64,000 nucleotides of DNA from Diaphorobacter aerolatus. Its GTDB lineage: Bacteria; Pseudomonadota; Gammaproteobacteria; Burkholderiales; Burkholderiaceae_C. The DNA lies in the NCBI RefSeq assembly GCF_014489535.1, contig NZ_CP060783.1, positions 2,832,501 through 2,896,500 on the forward strand, given 5' to 3'. Below, one piece after another: positions 11,565 to 22,322 of the stretch (position 1 is its first letter; the number at the start of each line of letters is the position of its first letter). The notes below the pieces were generated by a model, which was given only the letters and a program-made list of their open reading frames with translations, was not told the DNA's origin and did not search any database. The position numbers were made by a program, and so were the translations under genes.

Positions 11565-12772
11565 ATGCAGTCCGATCAGGCAACGCGCCCGCGCCCCTCG
11601 ATGGCATCACCGTGGTGTCGCTCGAACACGCCGTGGCAGCGCCGTTCTGCACGCGCCAACTGGCCGATCTCGGCGCACGTGTCATCAAGGTGGAGCGCCC
11701 CGGCAGCGGTGATTTCGCGCGTGGGTACGACCAGCGCGTGCTCGGGCAATCGTCGCATTTCACGTGGATCAACCGCAGCAAGGAAAGCCTTGCGCTGGAC
11801 CTCAAGCAGCCGCTCGCGCGCGACGCGCTGATGCAGCTTTTGGGCACTGCCGACGTGCTGGTGCAGAACCTCGCGCCGGGCGCGGCGGCGCGCATGGGGC
11901 TTTCTTACGAGGCGCTGCATGCCGGATTTCCCAGGCTCATCGTCTGCGACATCAGCGGCTACGGAGCAGATGGGCCGTATCGCGACAAGAAGGCCTATGA
12001 CCTGCTGATTCAGAGCGAGGCCGGCTTCCTGTCGATCACCGGCACGCCGGAATCGCCCAGCAAGGCGGGCATTTCCGTGGCCGACATCGCGGCCGGCATG
12101 TACGCCTATACCAATATCCTCTCGGCCCTGCTGCTGCGCGGCAGAACGGGCGAGGGCAGCCATATCGACGTGTCGATGCTTGAGGCGCTGGGCGAGTGGA
12201 TGGGCTATCCGATGTACTACGCCCACGAAGGCGCGCCGCCGCCGCCGCGCACTGGCGCGTCGCATGCGAGCATCTACCCCTACGGTCCGTTCGTTGCGGG
12301 CGATGGCGGCACGGTGATGCTCGGTCTGCAAAACGAGCGCGAGTGGCAGGCGTTCTGCGACAAGGTGCTGCAAAAACCCGAACTGGCGAAGGATCTGCGC
12401 TTTGACAGCAACGCGCATCGCAATCAGAACCGCGAGGCCTTGCAGACCGAGATTCTGCGCATCTTCGGCACCCTCACCGCCGAGCAGGTGGTGCAACGGC
12501 TCGACGTGGCGGGCATCGCCAATGCGCACGTGAACGACATGGCGGGACTCTGGGCGCATCCGCAACTCGATGCGCGCGGCCGCTGGCGCACGGTGCAGAC
12601 GCCGCAGGGCGACGTGCCCGCGCTGCTTCCGCCGGGGCTGAACAGCGCGTTCGACTACCGCATGGACGCGGTGCCTTCGGTGGGCGAGCACACGGCCCAG
12701 ATTCTGGCGTCACTCGGCTGGTCTGCTTCGCAGATCGGCGCACTCCAATCGGGCCACGTCGTCGCCGACTGA
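11565..12772 (+). CDS. CaiB/BaiF family CoA-transferase (frame break near start)
   Basis: Class III CoA-transferase, about 402 residues after repair, moving CoA between acyl-CoA and a carboxylic acid. The family N-terminus (PLDGITVVSLEHAVAAPF, then DLGARVIKVERPGSGD) and the catalytic Asp in the LALDLKQ region are clear. The only plausible start is the ATG at 11565 behind GAGGAGACC, but it is out of frame with the body. Restoring one G in the GG at about 11579 (CAGGGCAAC) joins them. Length is 2 modulo 3, fitting one missing base. Confidence 0.88.
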
Positions 12773-12847
12773 CGATCGGCGAGCCTGGCTTTTTTTTCAA
12801 CGCTGAACCACTCACCAGACAAAGCAGCACACTTCGGAGCACAGACC

Positions 12848-14217
12848 ATGAAGCAGGAAGCCGCGGCCAATATCCATCCCCTCGCCGAGTTCGCAGCGGG
12901 ACTGCGCTTGAGCGACGTTCCCGACGATGTGCAGCGCAAGGCCGAAGACCTGCTGGTCGATTGGTTCGGCTCGGTGCTTGCGGGCCAGAACGCGCGGCCC
13001 GTGCAGACCATCACGCGCTTTGCGCTGTCACAGGGCCGAGGCAGGGCGGCGAATGCGAAGTCATCGGCCAGGCGGGCTCCACATCGCCGATGATGGCCGC
13101 GATGGCGAACGCCGCCGCCTCGCATGTGGCCGAGCAGGATGATGTGCACAACGGCTCGGTGTTCCATCCGGCAGCGGTGGTGTTTCCGCCCGCGCTCGCC
13201 GTGGCGCAGAGTCTCGGTGCGAGCGGCGAGCGCTTTCTGGCTGCGTGCATCGCGGGTTATGAAACAGGCATCCGCGTGGGTGAATTCATGGGGCGCAGCC
13301 ACTACAAGATCTTCCACACCACCGGCACCGTCGGCACCATCGCTGCCGCCGCTGCCGTGGGCAATCTACTGGAGCTGACGCCGCAGCAGATGCAGCACGC
13401 GTTCGGCTCGGCCGGCACGCAGTCGGCGGGCCTGTGGGAGTTTCTGCGCACCGCAGCGGACAGCAAGCAACTGCATACGGCGCATGCCGCTTCGACGGGG
13501 CTTGCCGCAGCGTATCTCGCGAAGGACGGCTTCACCGGAGCGCAGGACATCTTCACCGGCGCACAGGGCATGGCCGCCGGCATGTCGACCGATTCGGATC
13601 CCTCCCGACTCACCGACCGCCTGGGCACACGCTGGGCCACGCCCGAGACGTCGTTCAAGTGGCACGCGTCGTGCCGTCACACTCACCCGGCGGCGGATGC
13701 GTTGTTGCAGGTGTTGCAGCAGCATGGGCTCCAGCTCGCCGACATCGACGCCGTCGTCTGCCATGTACACCAGGGCGCGATTGACGTCCTCGGTCCTGTG
13801 GTCTCGCCCGCGACCGTGCACCAGAGCAAGTTTTCGATGGGCACGGTGCTGGCCATCGCGGCGCGGTTCGGTCATGCGGGATTGACCGAGTTCGACGAGC
13901 AGTTTCTCGCGCCGGACACCGTGTCGCTGCGCGACCGGATCAGCATGGTGCTCGATGAGGAAGTGGACGCGGCCTATCCGCAGCGCTGGATCGGCAAGGT
14001 CACGGTGAAGACCACCGATGGCCGCACGCTGCATGGCCGCGTGGACGAACCCAAGGGCGATCCCGGCAACACGCTGTCGCGCGAGGAAATCACCGACAAG
14101 GCATTGCGCCTGGCCGCCTATGGCAGTGGTGATATCCCTGAAGACAGCGTGCGCGCCGCCGTGCAAAGTCTGTGGAGCATTGCCAAGGCCCCGCAGGTAG
14201 GTCGTCTGCTGGCCTGA
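12848..14217 (+). CDS. MmgE/PrpD family protein (frame break at about 13035)
   Basis: About 456 residues, the normal size for the MmgE/PrpD fold, which covers 2-methylcitrate dehydratase, cis-aconitate decarboxylase and related lyases. Family features include the N-terminal helical domain, HVAEQDDVHNGSVFHPAA (active-site Asp/His region) and the SFKWHASCRHTHPAADA motif. The frame breaks at CAGGGCCGAGG, where GGGCCC is expected. The gene sits between the CoA-transferase and the TctC gene, so the lyase reaction probably belongs to the same dicarboxylate route. Confidence 0.88.
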
Positions 14218-14369
14218 GGCGTGGGCATTCATGCCGAAGATGTTGAGGCAATTGCAGAGACCGAGAAAGACCCAGAGTCGCAGCAGCTACCGCCGAATCG
14301 TCCTGCCCAGCATGGCTTCGCGGCGCTGACTGTCCATCCCATCCGTTGATTCGCCAAGGAGACCCCAGC

Positions 14370-15415
14370 GTGCACCGTTTCATTTCCCTTTCGACCGCCC
14401 GGCCGTCCCGGTCAACGCACCAACGGCGCAGCATGTGGCTGTCCGCCACCATGGTTCTCGGCGGCGCAGCCATTCTGGGCAGCGTGGCCGCGCCGGTGAG
14501 CGCGGCGGAGTTTCCCGACAAGCCGATCATCCTGGTCGTGCCCTACAGCGCGGGTGGCCCGACGGACGTGGTTGCCCGGCTGCTGGCCGTGCCGATGGGC
14601 GCTTCGCTCGGGCAGACCGTGGTGGTGGAAAACACGGTGGGTGCGGGCGGCACCATCGCTCCCGCGCGCGTTGCCCGCGCCAAGCCCGACGGCTACACCA
14701 TCCTGCTGCACCACATGGGCATGGCAACGGCTCCGGCGCTGTACAAGAAGCTGCCGTATGACCCGCTCAAGGACTTTGAATACGTCGGCCAGGTGCTGGA
14801 CGTACCGATGACGCTGCTGTCGCGCAAGGAGTTTCCGGCCAATACCTTCCCGGAACTGCTCGACTACGTGAAGAAACATCAGGACAAGGTGACCATGGCG
14901 CACGCCGGCATCGGCGCGGTCTCGCAACTGTGCGGCCTGCTGTTCATGAGCCAGATCGGCGTGACCCTGACGACCGTCCCCTACAAGGGCGCGGGTCCGG
15001 CGATGAACGATCTTCTGGGCGGGCAGGTCGATCTGCTCTGCGACCAGACCACGCAGACCGTGCCCGTGATCCAGGACGGAAAGCGCGCCAAGGTATTCGG
15101 TGTGACCACACCGAAGCGCCTGGCCTCGCTGCCCAATATTCCGACGCTGGATGAGCAGGGGCTCAAGGGCTTTGACGTGAAGGTCTGGCACGGCATGTAT
15201 GCGGCCAAGGGCACGCCCAAGGAGGTCATCGACAAGCTGAACAAGGCGCTGAATGCGGCGCTGGTCGATGACAACGTGAAGAAGCGGATTGCCGAGCTGA
15301 GCTCGGATCTGGTGCCGCCCGAGAAGGCCACGCCCGAGAGCCTGCGCACGCACTTGACCTCCGAAGTGGCGCGTTGGGCAAGGTGATTCGCGCAGCGGGC
15401 GTGAGCGCGGAGTGA
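14370..15415 (+). CDS. Tripartite tricarboxylate transporter binding protein, Bug/TctC family (3' frame break)
   Basis: Periplasmic solute-binding protein of the Bug family, about 348 residues. I place the start at the GTG at 14370 because it has a strong AAGGAGA site 9-10 bases upstream; a signal peptide ending in SAAEFPDKP follows. The Bug motif (VVPYSAGGPTDVVAR) and the VPYKGAGPAMNDLLGGQ loop are present. The open frame stops early at 15386, but the family C-terminus (RW-GKVIRAAGV) continues in the next frame to a TGA at 15413-15415. Restoring one G at about 15376 (TGGGGC) repairs it. No TctA/TctB membrane genes are nearby, as is common for Bug proteins. Confidence 0.85.
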
Positions 15416-15495
15416 TTTCGCGCAAGCGCTCTTCCAAAATCTAGCGAAGCCGCCGGGCCGAAACCGGCCTTTCGATTCCCATTTCGATCGCTGGT

Positions 15496-15535
15496 AGTGC
15501 CTGAATTTTGTGCAAATGCGCAAAATTCAGGCACT
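15496..15535. repeat. Long inverted repeat (18-bp arms) between tctC and mocR genes
   Basis: Arms at 15496-15513 and 15518-15535 are complementary apart from one mismatch, around a 4-base AAAT loop: AGTGCCTGAATTTTG...CAAAATTCAGGCACT. No T-tract follows, so it is not a canonical terminator. The rest of the 15416-15786 gap holds no gene that I can support, only a smaller GCCGG/CCGGC hairpin near 15450 and the mocR operator. Confidence 0.8.
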
Positions 15536-15762
15536 GCTACGCCGTTTACGAAAATTTTTACCTCCCATCCTTGAGCGTTTCGTCGCTCATCGGGCGATGC
15601 CGCCCACTTTTCCCCTCGCTGCGCTCTGCTGAGGCCCCGTTTTCGGCCTTCTTCATACTTTTCAGAGGCGAAAAAGCCTGTTTTTAGGTCAAATTGCACA
15701 AATTTTGAGCATCACGACGTTTTTGCCTCGACAACTTTTCGCGAGGCAGCAGGCATACAAAA

Positions 15763-15780
15763 GTTTGTACTAGTACAAAC
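15763..15780. promoter_or_regulatory. Palindromic operator of the MocR-type regulator
   Basis: GTTTGTACTAGTACAAAC is a perfect 18-bp palindrome ending 6 bases before the regulator's start codon. GntR-superfamily regulators bind such two-fold symmetric GTAC-type sites, so autoregulation by the next gene is the likely role (inference). Confidence 0.7.
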
Positions 15781-15786
15781 AATACA

Positions 15787-17150
15787 ATGTATGGGATGAA
15801 TTGGTCAGCACGAAGCATTCAGGGAAGCAATGCCCAGGACATTGCCATCAGCATCGAAAGCGCATTGCGCACCGGAGAACTCCAGCCGGGCGATGCGCTG
15901 CCTGCGGTGCGCCACCTCGCCACGCAACTCGGCGTCAATCCCAACACCGTCGCGGCGGCCTATGCGCGGCTGCGTGATGCGGGGCGGTTGATCACATCGG
16001 GGCGGCGCGGCACGCGCGTGGCGGGTGAATCGGCGCAGAGTTTGCCCGCTGGGTACGTCGTGCCCCAGGGCTGCGGGATCTCGCGAATGGGCAGCCGGAT
16101 GCGGCCTTGCTCCCGCAGCTGCGAGCCAGCGCATGGAACAGATTGCTGCAAATGCCGCTGGCCCTGGACACGGCGTCCGGGGAACTGGGTGATGACGAAG
16201 ACCTGCTTGCGATCAGTCGCGAATGGCTTGTCTCCCAAGGCATTCCGTACGATTGCATCGGGGTGTTTTCCAGCACGCTTGACACCATCGAGCGGGCACT
16301 GCGGCAGCACGCTCGCCCCGGTGATCGTGTGGCGATTGAAGATCCGTGCTGGCCGCCTCTGCTTGCGTTGCTGCGCAGCTTGCGCCTGCGTCCCGTGCCT
16401 TTGGCAATGGATTCGCAGGGACTGCAATTGCCTTCGTCCCCGGCGCTTCTTTCCAGTTGTGCCGCCGTGGTGCTCACTCCGCGTGCTCACAATCCCACGG
16501 GCATGTCCATTCGCCCCGAGCGTTGGCGCGCGCTGCGCAAGCAACTGCGCGCGCTTCCAAATACATTGGTGATCTTCAACGACTACTGGGGACTGCTCGG
16601 CAGCACGCCGCTGGTCTGCGCCGATGCGTTGCCTGGCCGTTGGCTTTATGTGATGTCGCTGGGAAAGTCACTGGGCCCCGAGATGCGCGTATGCATCGCA
16701 GCGGGACAGCCCGATCTCATTGAAGGCATGCGTGCTCATTTCGCACTCGGCCCGCGCAAGGTCAGTCTTTGGTTGCAACGCCTTGCAGCGCTGCTGTGGC
16801 GTCAGGCTGCCAGAGGAAAAGGGCGGGGATCGTTTGTCGGCATGCGAGATGCCTATTCAGCCCGCAGGCAGGCCTTGTTGGCGGAATTGCGCAAGCAGGG
16901 AGTCGCGACGGAGCAGGACGATGCTTGTGCGGAAGGCTTGCACCTGTGGATAGGCGTGCCCGACGAACTGGCTGTCGTGCAGGCCATGGCGTCGCGCGGG
17001 TGGGCGGTTCAGGCCGGATCGGCCATGGTGCTGAACGCCAGCTCGCCCGCAATCCGTATCAGCATGGGCGCGCTCGACCGGCGCGACATGAAGCGGCTGG
17101 CGGCAGATCTGGCCGAAGCGCTCAGCCTCCAAGCGCGGGCGGTTTACTGA
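15787..17150 (+). CDS. MocR-type regulator: GntR winged helix fused to aminotransferase fold (frame break at about 16070)
   Basis: About 454 residues after repair. The N-terminus is a GntR winged helix (SIESALRTGELQPGDALPAV, LGVNPNTVAAAYARL). From about residue 95 it is a fold-type I PLP aminotransferase-like domain with the Asn/Tyr cofactor region (AHNPTGMS, NDYWG) and the PLP lysine in SLGKSLGPEMR. The frame breaks at CAGGGCTGCGG where GGGCCTGCGG is expected; length 2 modulo 3. It converges with the DnaQ-like gene with a 29-bp 3' overlap. The regulated target is not evident. Confidence 0.88.
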
Positions 17151-17781
17151 AACACGGCTGATTTTCCTGCACCTGACGCACCAGCCACTTGCCCACCGCA
17201 GGCCTTGCGCAGCGCTGCAATCCACTGAGCAGTTCATGGCCGGGCTGTGCAATCCCCCAGCGCTCGCGCAAATCGTGCTGGATTCTCGCGAGCAGGAACG
17301 CCGCCATCTCCGCATCCGCTAGCGCCCTGTGGGCGCGCCCGGCGCGCGGCAGGCCCAGGTGATCGACGATGTTGCCGAGACTGTGACTGCGGGCCTCCGG
17401 ATACATGCGGCGGGAGAGGAGCACGGTGCACGCGAATGGATGAGGCGCGGCGACCCCGGCATGCTGCAACTCGGCGCTCCAGAACTTGCTGTCGAACGAC
17501 GCGTTGTGCGCCACCATGGGCACGTTGCCCACGAATCTTGCAGCCTCGCGCATGACGAACCCGGCATCGGGTGCCTCGGCCACCATGGCATTGGTGATGC
17601 CGGTGAGCTGGGTGATGAACGAGGGGATGTAGACGCCGGTGCGCATCAGGCTTTGAAAGCGGTCCACGATCTGGCCGTTCTCCAGCAGCACGATGGCGAT
17701 CTCGGTCGCGCGTGCGCCCTGCGCGGGCGTCATGCCGGTGGTTTCAAAGTCGATGACGGCGATGAGGTCGTTGGATGGCAT
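17122..17781 (-). CDS. DnaQ-like 3'-5' exonuclease
   Basis: 219-residue DEDD-superfamily exonuclease related to DNA polymerase III epsilon. Exo I is VIDFETTG (Asp/Glu), Exo II is VAHNASFD, and Exo III is HRALADAEM (H-x4-D, DEDDh type). I took the ATG at 17781 because the exonuclease begins 10 residues later and dinG ends 31 bases upstream. It is smaller than a replicative DnaQ with its alpha-binding tail, so an accessory proofreading or RNase T-like role is equally possible. Confidence 0.87.
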   Translation of the reverse strand: MPSNDLIAVIDFETTGMTPAQGARATEIAIVLLENGQIVDRFQSLMRTGVYIPSFITQLTGITNAMVAEAPDAGFVMREAARFVGNVPMVAHNASFDSKFWSAELQHAGVAAPHPFACTVLLSRRMYPEARSHSLGNIVDHLGLPRAGRAHRALADAEMAAFLLARIQHDLRERWGIAQPGHELLSGLQRCARPAVGKWLVRQVQENQPCFSKPPALGG

Positions 17782-17812
17782 GGCGGATGATTCACTGGCT
17801 GACGGACTGGCG

Positions 17813-20038
17813 TCACGCGAGACGCCGCTCCAGCGTGAACGGCGGCAGCCCCTTGAGCAGCAGTTGCCCGTAGCTCGTGCGCACCAGCCGCTTGTCGTAG
17901 CAGTAGACATGCGCGCGGTCCTCTTCGGTGCGAATCGCGCGGCCCGCCCATTGGGCCAGGCGGATGGCGGTGGCGGGCACGACGAGTTCGATGAAGGGAT
18001 CGCGCCCCGAACCGCGCAGCCATTCCGCGCGCGCCTCACCCACCGGGTCGTCGGGCGGCGCGAAGGGCAGCTTGGTGATGAACAGCGATTCGCACAGCGG
18101 GCCGGGCAGGTCGAGCCCCTCGCCGAAGGATTGCATGCCGAAGATGATGGACGCGAGGCCCTCGGCCACGCGCTCGCGGTGTCTGGCCAGCAGTTGCTGG
18201 CGCGGCAGCGTGTTCTGCACCAGCACGACGTCGCGCATGGCCGTGGGCAGGGCATCGACGGCCTGACGCATCTGATCGCGCGAGGTGAAAAGCACCAGCG
18301 CGCCCGCTTCCACCAGCGAGAGATCGGAGAGCAGCGCGTCCACCATTTCTGCGGTGAAGGCCTGCGCGTTCTTCGGATCGGCCTGGGTCTCGGTGGCGAT
18401 GAAGGTGCCCTGCAGCCCGTAGTCGAAAGGACTCGCCACCTCCAGCGTGGTGACCGCAGCATCACCGTGCAGGCCCGTCTCGCGCAGGAAGAATTCAAAC
18501 TGGCCGCAGCTCTTGAGCGTGGCCGAGGTGAGTACCGCGCCGCGCACGGCGGACCACAGGTGGTTGCGCAGCGTATTGCCGGGCAGCAGCGGACTGGCAT
18601 GGGCCTTGACCACGATGTAGTCGCCATCGACCTCGAGCGTGAACCATTTGGCGGCCGGTGCTGCGCCCTCGGGCGTGTCTTCGAGCAGCAGCGACATCGT
18701 GGCGTGCACGCTCTCCAGGCGCGGTGCAAGCGCTCCGATCTGCGCATACAGCGTGGACAGGCGGCGGGCCTCGTCGGGCTTGTCCTTGATCTCGCTGCGC
18801 AGCGCCTTGGAAATCGCACGCAATGCGGTGAGAAATCCATCAGCATGGTGCGCGACCTGCGACAGCGGCTCGATCAGCGCCTCGGGCAGCACGCCGCCCG
18901 GAATGCGCGCGCGCGTGATGTTGTTGTAGGGCGTGGCGTAGCGCGGCGTGGAGCCGAAACGCCCGCTTGCGTTCGCGCCGGCGGATTTGGGTGGATTGAG
19001 CGTTTCGCCGTAGATGTCCATCACCAGCCGCGCCACGTCCTGCAACGTGGCCCGAAGGCGCGCGGAGTGATTCGGGATGTCCGCTATCTCCTGCACTTCG
19101 AGCAATTGACCGATGCGCAGCGCGCGGCTGGCGAGCTTGTCGATCCAGGTCAGGCGCGAGAGATCGGCCTCGTTGGCGAACTGGCCGAGCGCGGTGGCGG
19201 GCAGGTGGTGCGCCTCGTCCACCACGAGCAGGCAGTTGTCGAGTTCGGGCAGCAGGCGCGCGCCGAGCGAGGAGAGCAGCAGATCGTGATTGGCCACGAT
19301 GACCTGCGCGGCGACCAGTTCCTTGCGGCGCTCGTAGTACGTGCACTGGCTGAACACCGGGCAGTGCTTGCCGGTGCACGAGCTGGCCTCGGCACCCACG
19401 GGGCTCCAGACCTCGGCCTCGGGCGGCGTGTCGAGCGTGTCGCGGTCGCCATCCCATGCGCCGCGCGAAAGCGCATCGGCCATGCTGGCATAGAACTTCA
19501 TGCGCGCCTCGGATTCGGCGCGCGGGCGCTTGGCGCGCGCCGCCGCTTCCTCTTCGGGAAACAGATCGTCGTCGGGCAGTTCGTCCTCGCCCGATGGATC
19601 GGCACCGCCCGCGAGCCGCTCCAGCTTGAGTTTGCAGACGTAGCGCCCGCGTCCCTTGGCCAGCGCAAACTTGAAGGGCTTGCTGATGTGCGCGGCGAGC
19701 GCGGGCAGATCCTTGGTGACGAGCTGCTCCTGCAGCGCCACCGTGGCCGTGGAGATCAGCACGCGCGTGCCGCGCTCCAGCGCCATCGCAATCGCGGGCA
19801 CGCTGTAGGCCAGCGACTTGCCGACCCCGGTGCCGGCCTGGATCACCGCAATCGCGCGATCAGGCGGCGGCGCGTCTTCGTCGTCCGCATCGATCTTGCC
19901 GAGCTGCGCCTGGCCGAACGCCTTCGCGACCTGCTCGGCCATGAGGCGCTGGCCGGGGCGGCTGCGGAACCCGCTGGTGGCCTGCACCACGGTATCGAAC
20001 GATTGCAGGGCCTGATCGGCCCATTGCTGTGCGGACAT
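17813..20038 (-). CDS. dinG: ATP-dependent DNA helicase DinG
   Basis: 741-residue superfamily 2 helicase of the XPD/DinG class, unwinding 5'-3' and acting on R-loops and damaged DNA. The Walker A motif is QAGTGVGKS (about residues 67-75) and the Walker B/DEAH motif is VVDEAHHLP. Four cysteines for the [4Fe-4S] cluster are visible (RYVC, then CTGKHC and QC). The C-terminal motif VI appears as AGRAIRTEEDRA. The start at 20038 is the first Met before the conserved N-terminus (MSAQQWADQA); an upstream extension is low quality. Probably co-transcribed with the DnaQ-like gene. Confidence 0.93.
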   Translation of the reverse strand: MSAQQWADQALQSFDTVVQATSGFRSRPGQRLMAEQVAKAFGQAQLGKIDADDEDAPPPDRAIAVIQAGTGVGKSLAYSVPAIAMALERGTRVLISTATVALQEQLVTKDLPALAAHISKPFKFALAKGRGRYVCKLKLERLAGGADPSGEDELPDDDLFPEEEAAARAKRPRAESEARMKFYASMADALSRGAWDGDRDTLDTPPEAEVWSPVGAEASSCTGKHCPVFSQCTYYERRKELVAAQVIVANHDLLLSSLGARLLPELDNCLLVVDEAHHLPATALGQFANEADLSRLTWIDKLASRALRIGQLLEVQEIADIPNHSARLRATLQDVARLVMDIYGETLNPPKSAGANASGRFGSTPRYATPYNNITRARIPGGVLPEALIEPLSQVAHHADGFLTALRAISKALRSEIKDKPDEARRLSTLYAQIGALAPRLESVHATMSLLLEDTPEGAAPAAKWFTLEVDGDYIVVKAHASPLLPGNTLRNHLWSAVRGAVLTSATLKSCGQFEFFLRETGLHGDAAVTTLEVASPFDYGLQGTFIATETQADPKNAQAFTAEMVDALLSDLSLVEAGALVLFTSRDQMRQAVDALPTAMRDVVLVQNTLPRQQLLARHRERVAEGLASIIFGMQSFGEGLDLPGPLCESLFITKLPFAPPDDPVGEARAEWLRGSGRDPFIELVVPATAIRLAQWAGRAIRTEEDRAHVYCYDKRLVRTSYGQLLLKGLPPFTLERRLA

Positions 20039-20223
20039 AAAAATTGGAGGTGGACTGGCTGGCGCGGCGGTGCCCGGTTCTGCTCCCTCTGCCGCGTGCC
20101 GGAAAGGGCCGACGCAAGGGCAGTGACTTGCCCTGGCTACCACTGTGCATTCATCCAGCAATCTTAGCCGATGCGTGCGGGCCACGTCCGTGTAGGGCTG
20201 TGTGCAAAGTGCGCGACCCGGGT

Positions 20224-22232
20224 TCAGGTTTCGATGGCTGCGTCCGGCGTGGTGCCCGCGCGCCTGTAGCCCATGCGCTCGACGAACGCGCTGGGCCGCT
20301 CCGCATGGGCCAGCAGTGTGAGCTGCCGCTTGGCACGGGTGATTGCCACGTAGAGCAGATTGCGTTCCTCGGTCGATGTGCCGTTGCCCGCAGGGAATTC
20401 GCCCTGCGTGAGATGCGGCACGAGCACGTGTGCAAACTCCAGGCCCTTGACGCTCACGATGCTCGCGATGTGCAGGCGCTTGCTGTCCTTGAAGTCGCGC
20501 TGCTTCTGTTCCAGCTCGTTCAGAAAATGAAAATAGGCAAACGCCGAATCGAACCTGCCTGCCGCGAGTTGCAGGCCCTCGATGTTCGACAGCGCTTCGG
20601 AGCGCCGGTCTCTGGACACGTAGACATCGCTGATGATGGCGTGAATGTCGAGCGCCGCGAGAAAGTCACGCAGAAACGTCGGACCGCTCTGCGTGGCGGC
20701 AAGCCGCTGTGCGGCGATCAGGCGCTTTTTCAGGTGCGGCTCGGCCGTGCGCAGCACCTGATTGGTGAAGAACGTCGTGAGAAACATGGCGTTGTTGCGC
20801 ACGGCGCTGATCGCGTCGGCCAGCAACGTGGCCTGGCTCTCGTTCGGTCGATTGGCCACCTCGATCTGCGTGCCGCTGAAGAAATGCAGCGCGGTGAGCA
20901 CCTGCTCGCGCGTGTCGGCGTGCGTCAGGCTTTGCATGTCGTCGGTTGCAACCGCCATCAGCCCGCGAATGAACAGAATTTCGGGGCGCTTGAGATAGCT
21001 CTCGAAGCCGCTCATCGCGAACGCCAGTTCGTTTTCGATCAGCAGATTCTCGATCAGCACCGACTGCACCGGATGCCGCAGCAGAATCGCGAATTCGCTC
21101 ATGTTGCGGCGCTCACGCTTCCACTGCAGGGCGGCCTCGACCGCCAGCGCCGCGCATTCCTCGGGTGTGGAAAATCGCTGCAACGCGATCTGCGTGTCGT
21201 GTCCGGCATGGGAGCTGTAGCGCTTGGCCGCGAGACGTCCGGCCTTGCTCGCGAGGCTCTTGCCAAAGCGGTAGCTGTGCGTGAGCGGATAGCGCTGGAT
21301 GCTGCGCGCCGTATGTTCCTCGATGGCGCTGCCCATGAATACCGCGTCCGCTCCCGTGGATTCGTGCACCACCTGGTCAACGTCGCCCATGCCGCAGAAG
21401 AAACTTTGCGAGGTATTGAGAATTTCGGCCAGCACGCGGAACATGGCGTAGTTCAAGTCGTGCATCTCATCGACCAGCACGATCTGCGCGTCGAATGGCC
21501 AGTTGCGCAGGCCCGCCACGGTCTCGCCGTCGTGCAGGTGGCGCGCCAGATCGTAGGTGGCGTCCATCTCGCCGCGAAATCGGGGCGTGTCCGAGTTTTC
21601 CTGGCGGCGGATGCGCTCATAAGCCAGATAGACCTTGAGCTGCGTGTAGTCGATGCCGATGCTGCCGGCGTACTCGGGCTCACATGCTGGCCGTCGCGTT
21701 CGAGCACGTCGCGCATCGAGCCCTTGAGCCGTGCGTTGATCTTGAGAAACTCCTCGACAAACCAGCTGTCGCCAATCGCGGGCATGTTGAGTTCGTCGCG
21801 CCAGCGCTCGTCCTCGTCGTCTTCCACGCGTTGCACTGCGTCCCAGAAGTGCGTGCGCAACTGCTCGTTCTCGTCCACGTACTCGACGCGGTGATCGTCG
21901 ATGCCCTGAAGAATGGCCTTGCTGAAATCCTCGAAGGTCTGGATGCGCAGTTGCGCGACCACGTTGCGTGCCACGCCGATCTGCGCGAGCGTGCTTTGCA
22001 GCGCCACGCACGCGGGTCCGGTGTGCGTGAGCGCGATCAGCCGGTGCACGGGCACGCCGCGCGTGAGGCTCTCCGCCACGCGCAGTGCGAGCGTGGTGGT
22101 CTTGGCCGCGCCCGCGTTGGCCTCGACAATGATGGTGCGCTCGTGCGCCACCTGAATCGCGCGCTGCTCTTCGGATGGTGTGATGAGCCGTGGACTGAAT
22201 CGCGCTGCGGTGCTTGCGGGCTTGTCGGACAT
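20224..22232 (-). CDS. UvrD-type superfamily 1 helicase (frame break at about 21677)
   Basis: About 669 residues after joining two frames. The N-terminal part has the Q-motif region (TPSEEQRAIQ) and an unusual Walker A, EANAGAAKTTT, with Ala-Ala before the Lys. Motif II reads LVDEMHDLN, where UvrD has DExxQ. C-terminal motifs V and VI are recognisable (VSVKGLEFAHVLVP; ERNLLYVAITRAKRQL). The break is at AGCCCGAGTAC, where one C or G is missing. It lies 90 bases after hom on the same strand. It is not UvrD, Rep, PcrA or RecB itself by length and motif detail; the DNA substrate is unknown. Confidence 0.82.
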
Positions 22233-22322
22233 GGGATGGAGGAGTCGGATGGAACGGGAACCGTCTGTACGAATCGATCCATTCGTGCAGCGGATCCCCG
22301 GTAGTCTTGCACAGTGTGAAGC

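Noticed and set aside
17693..20167. An 824-residue plus-strand frame opposite dinG
   Set aside because: Low-complexity Arg/Gly/Gln-rich shadow of dinG; no start signal or family resemblance.
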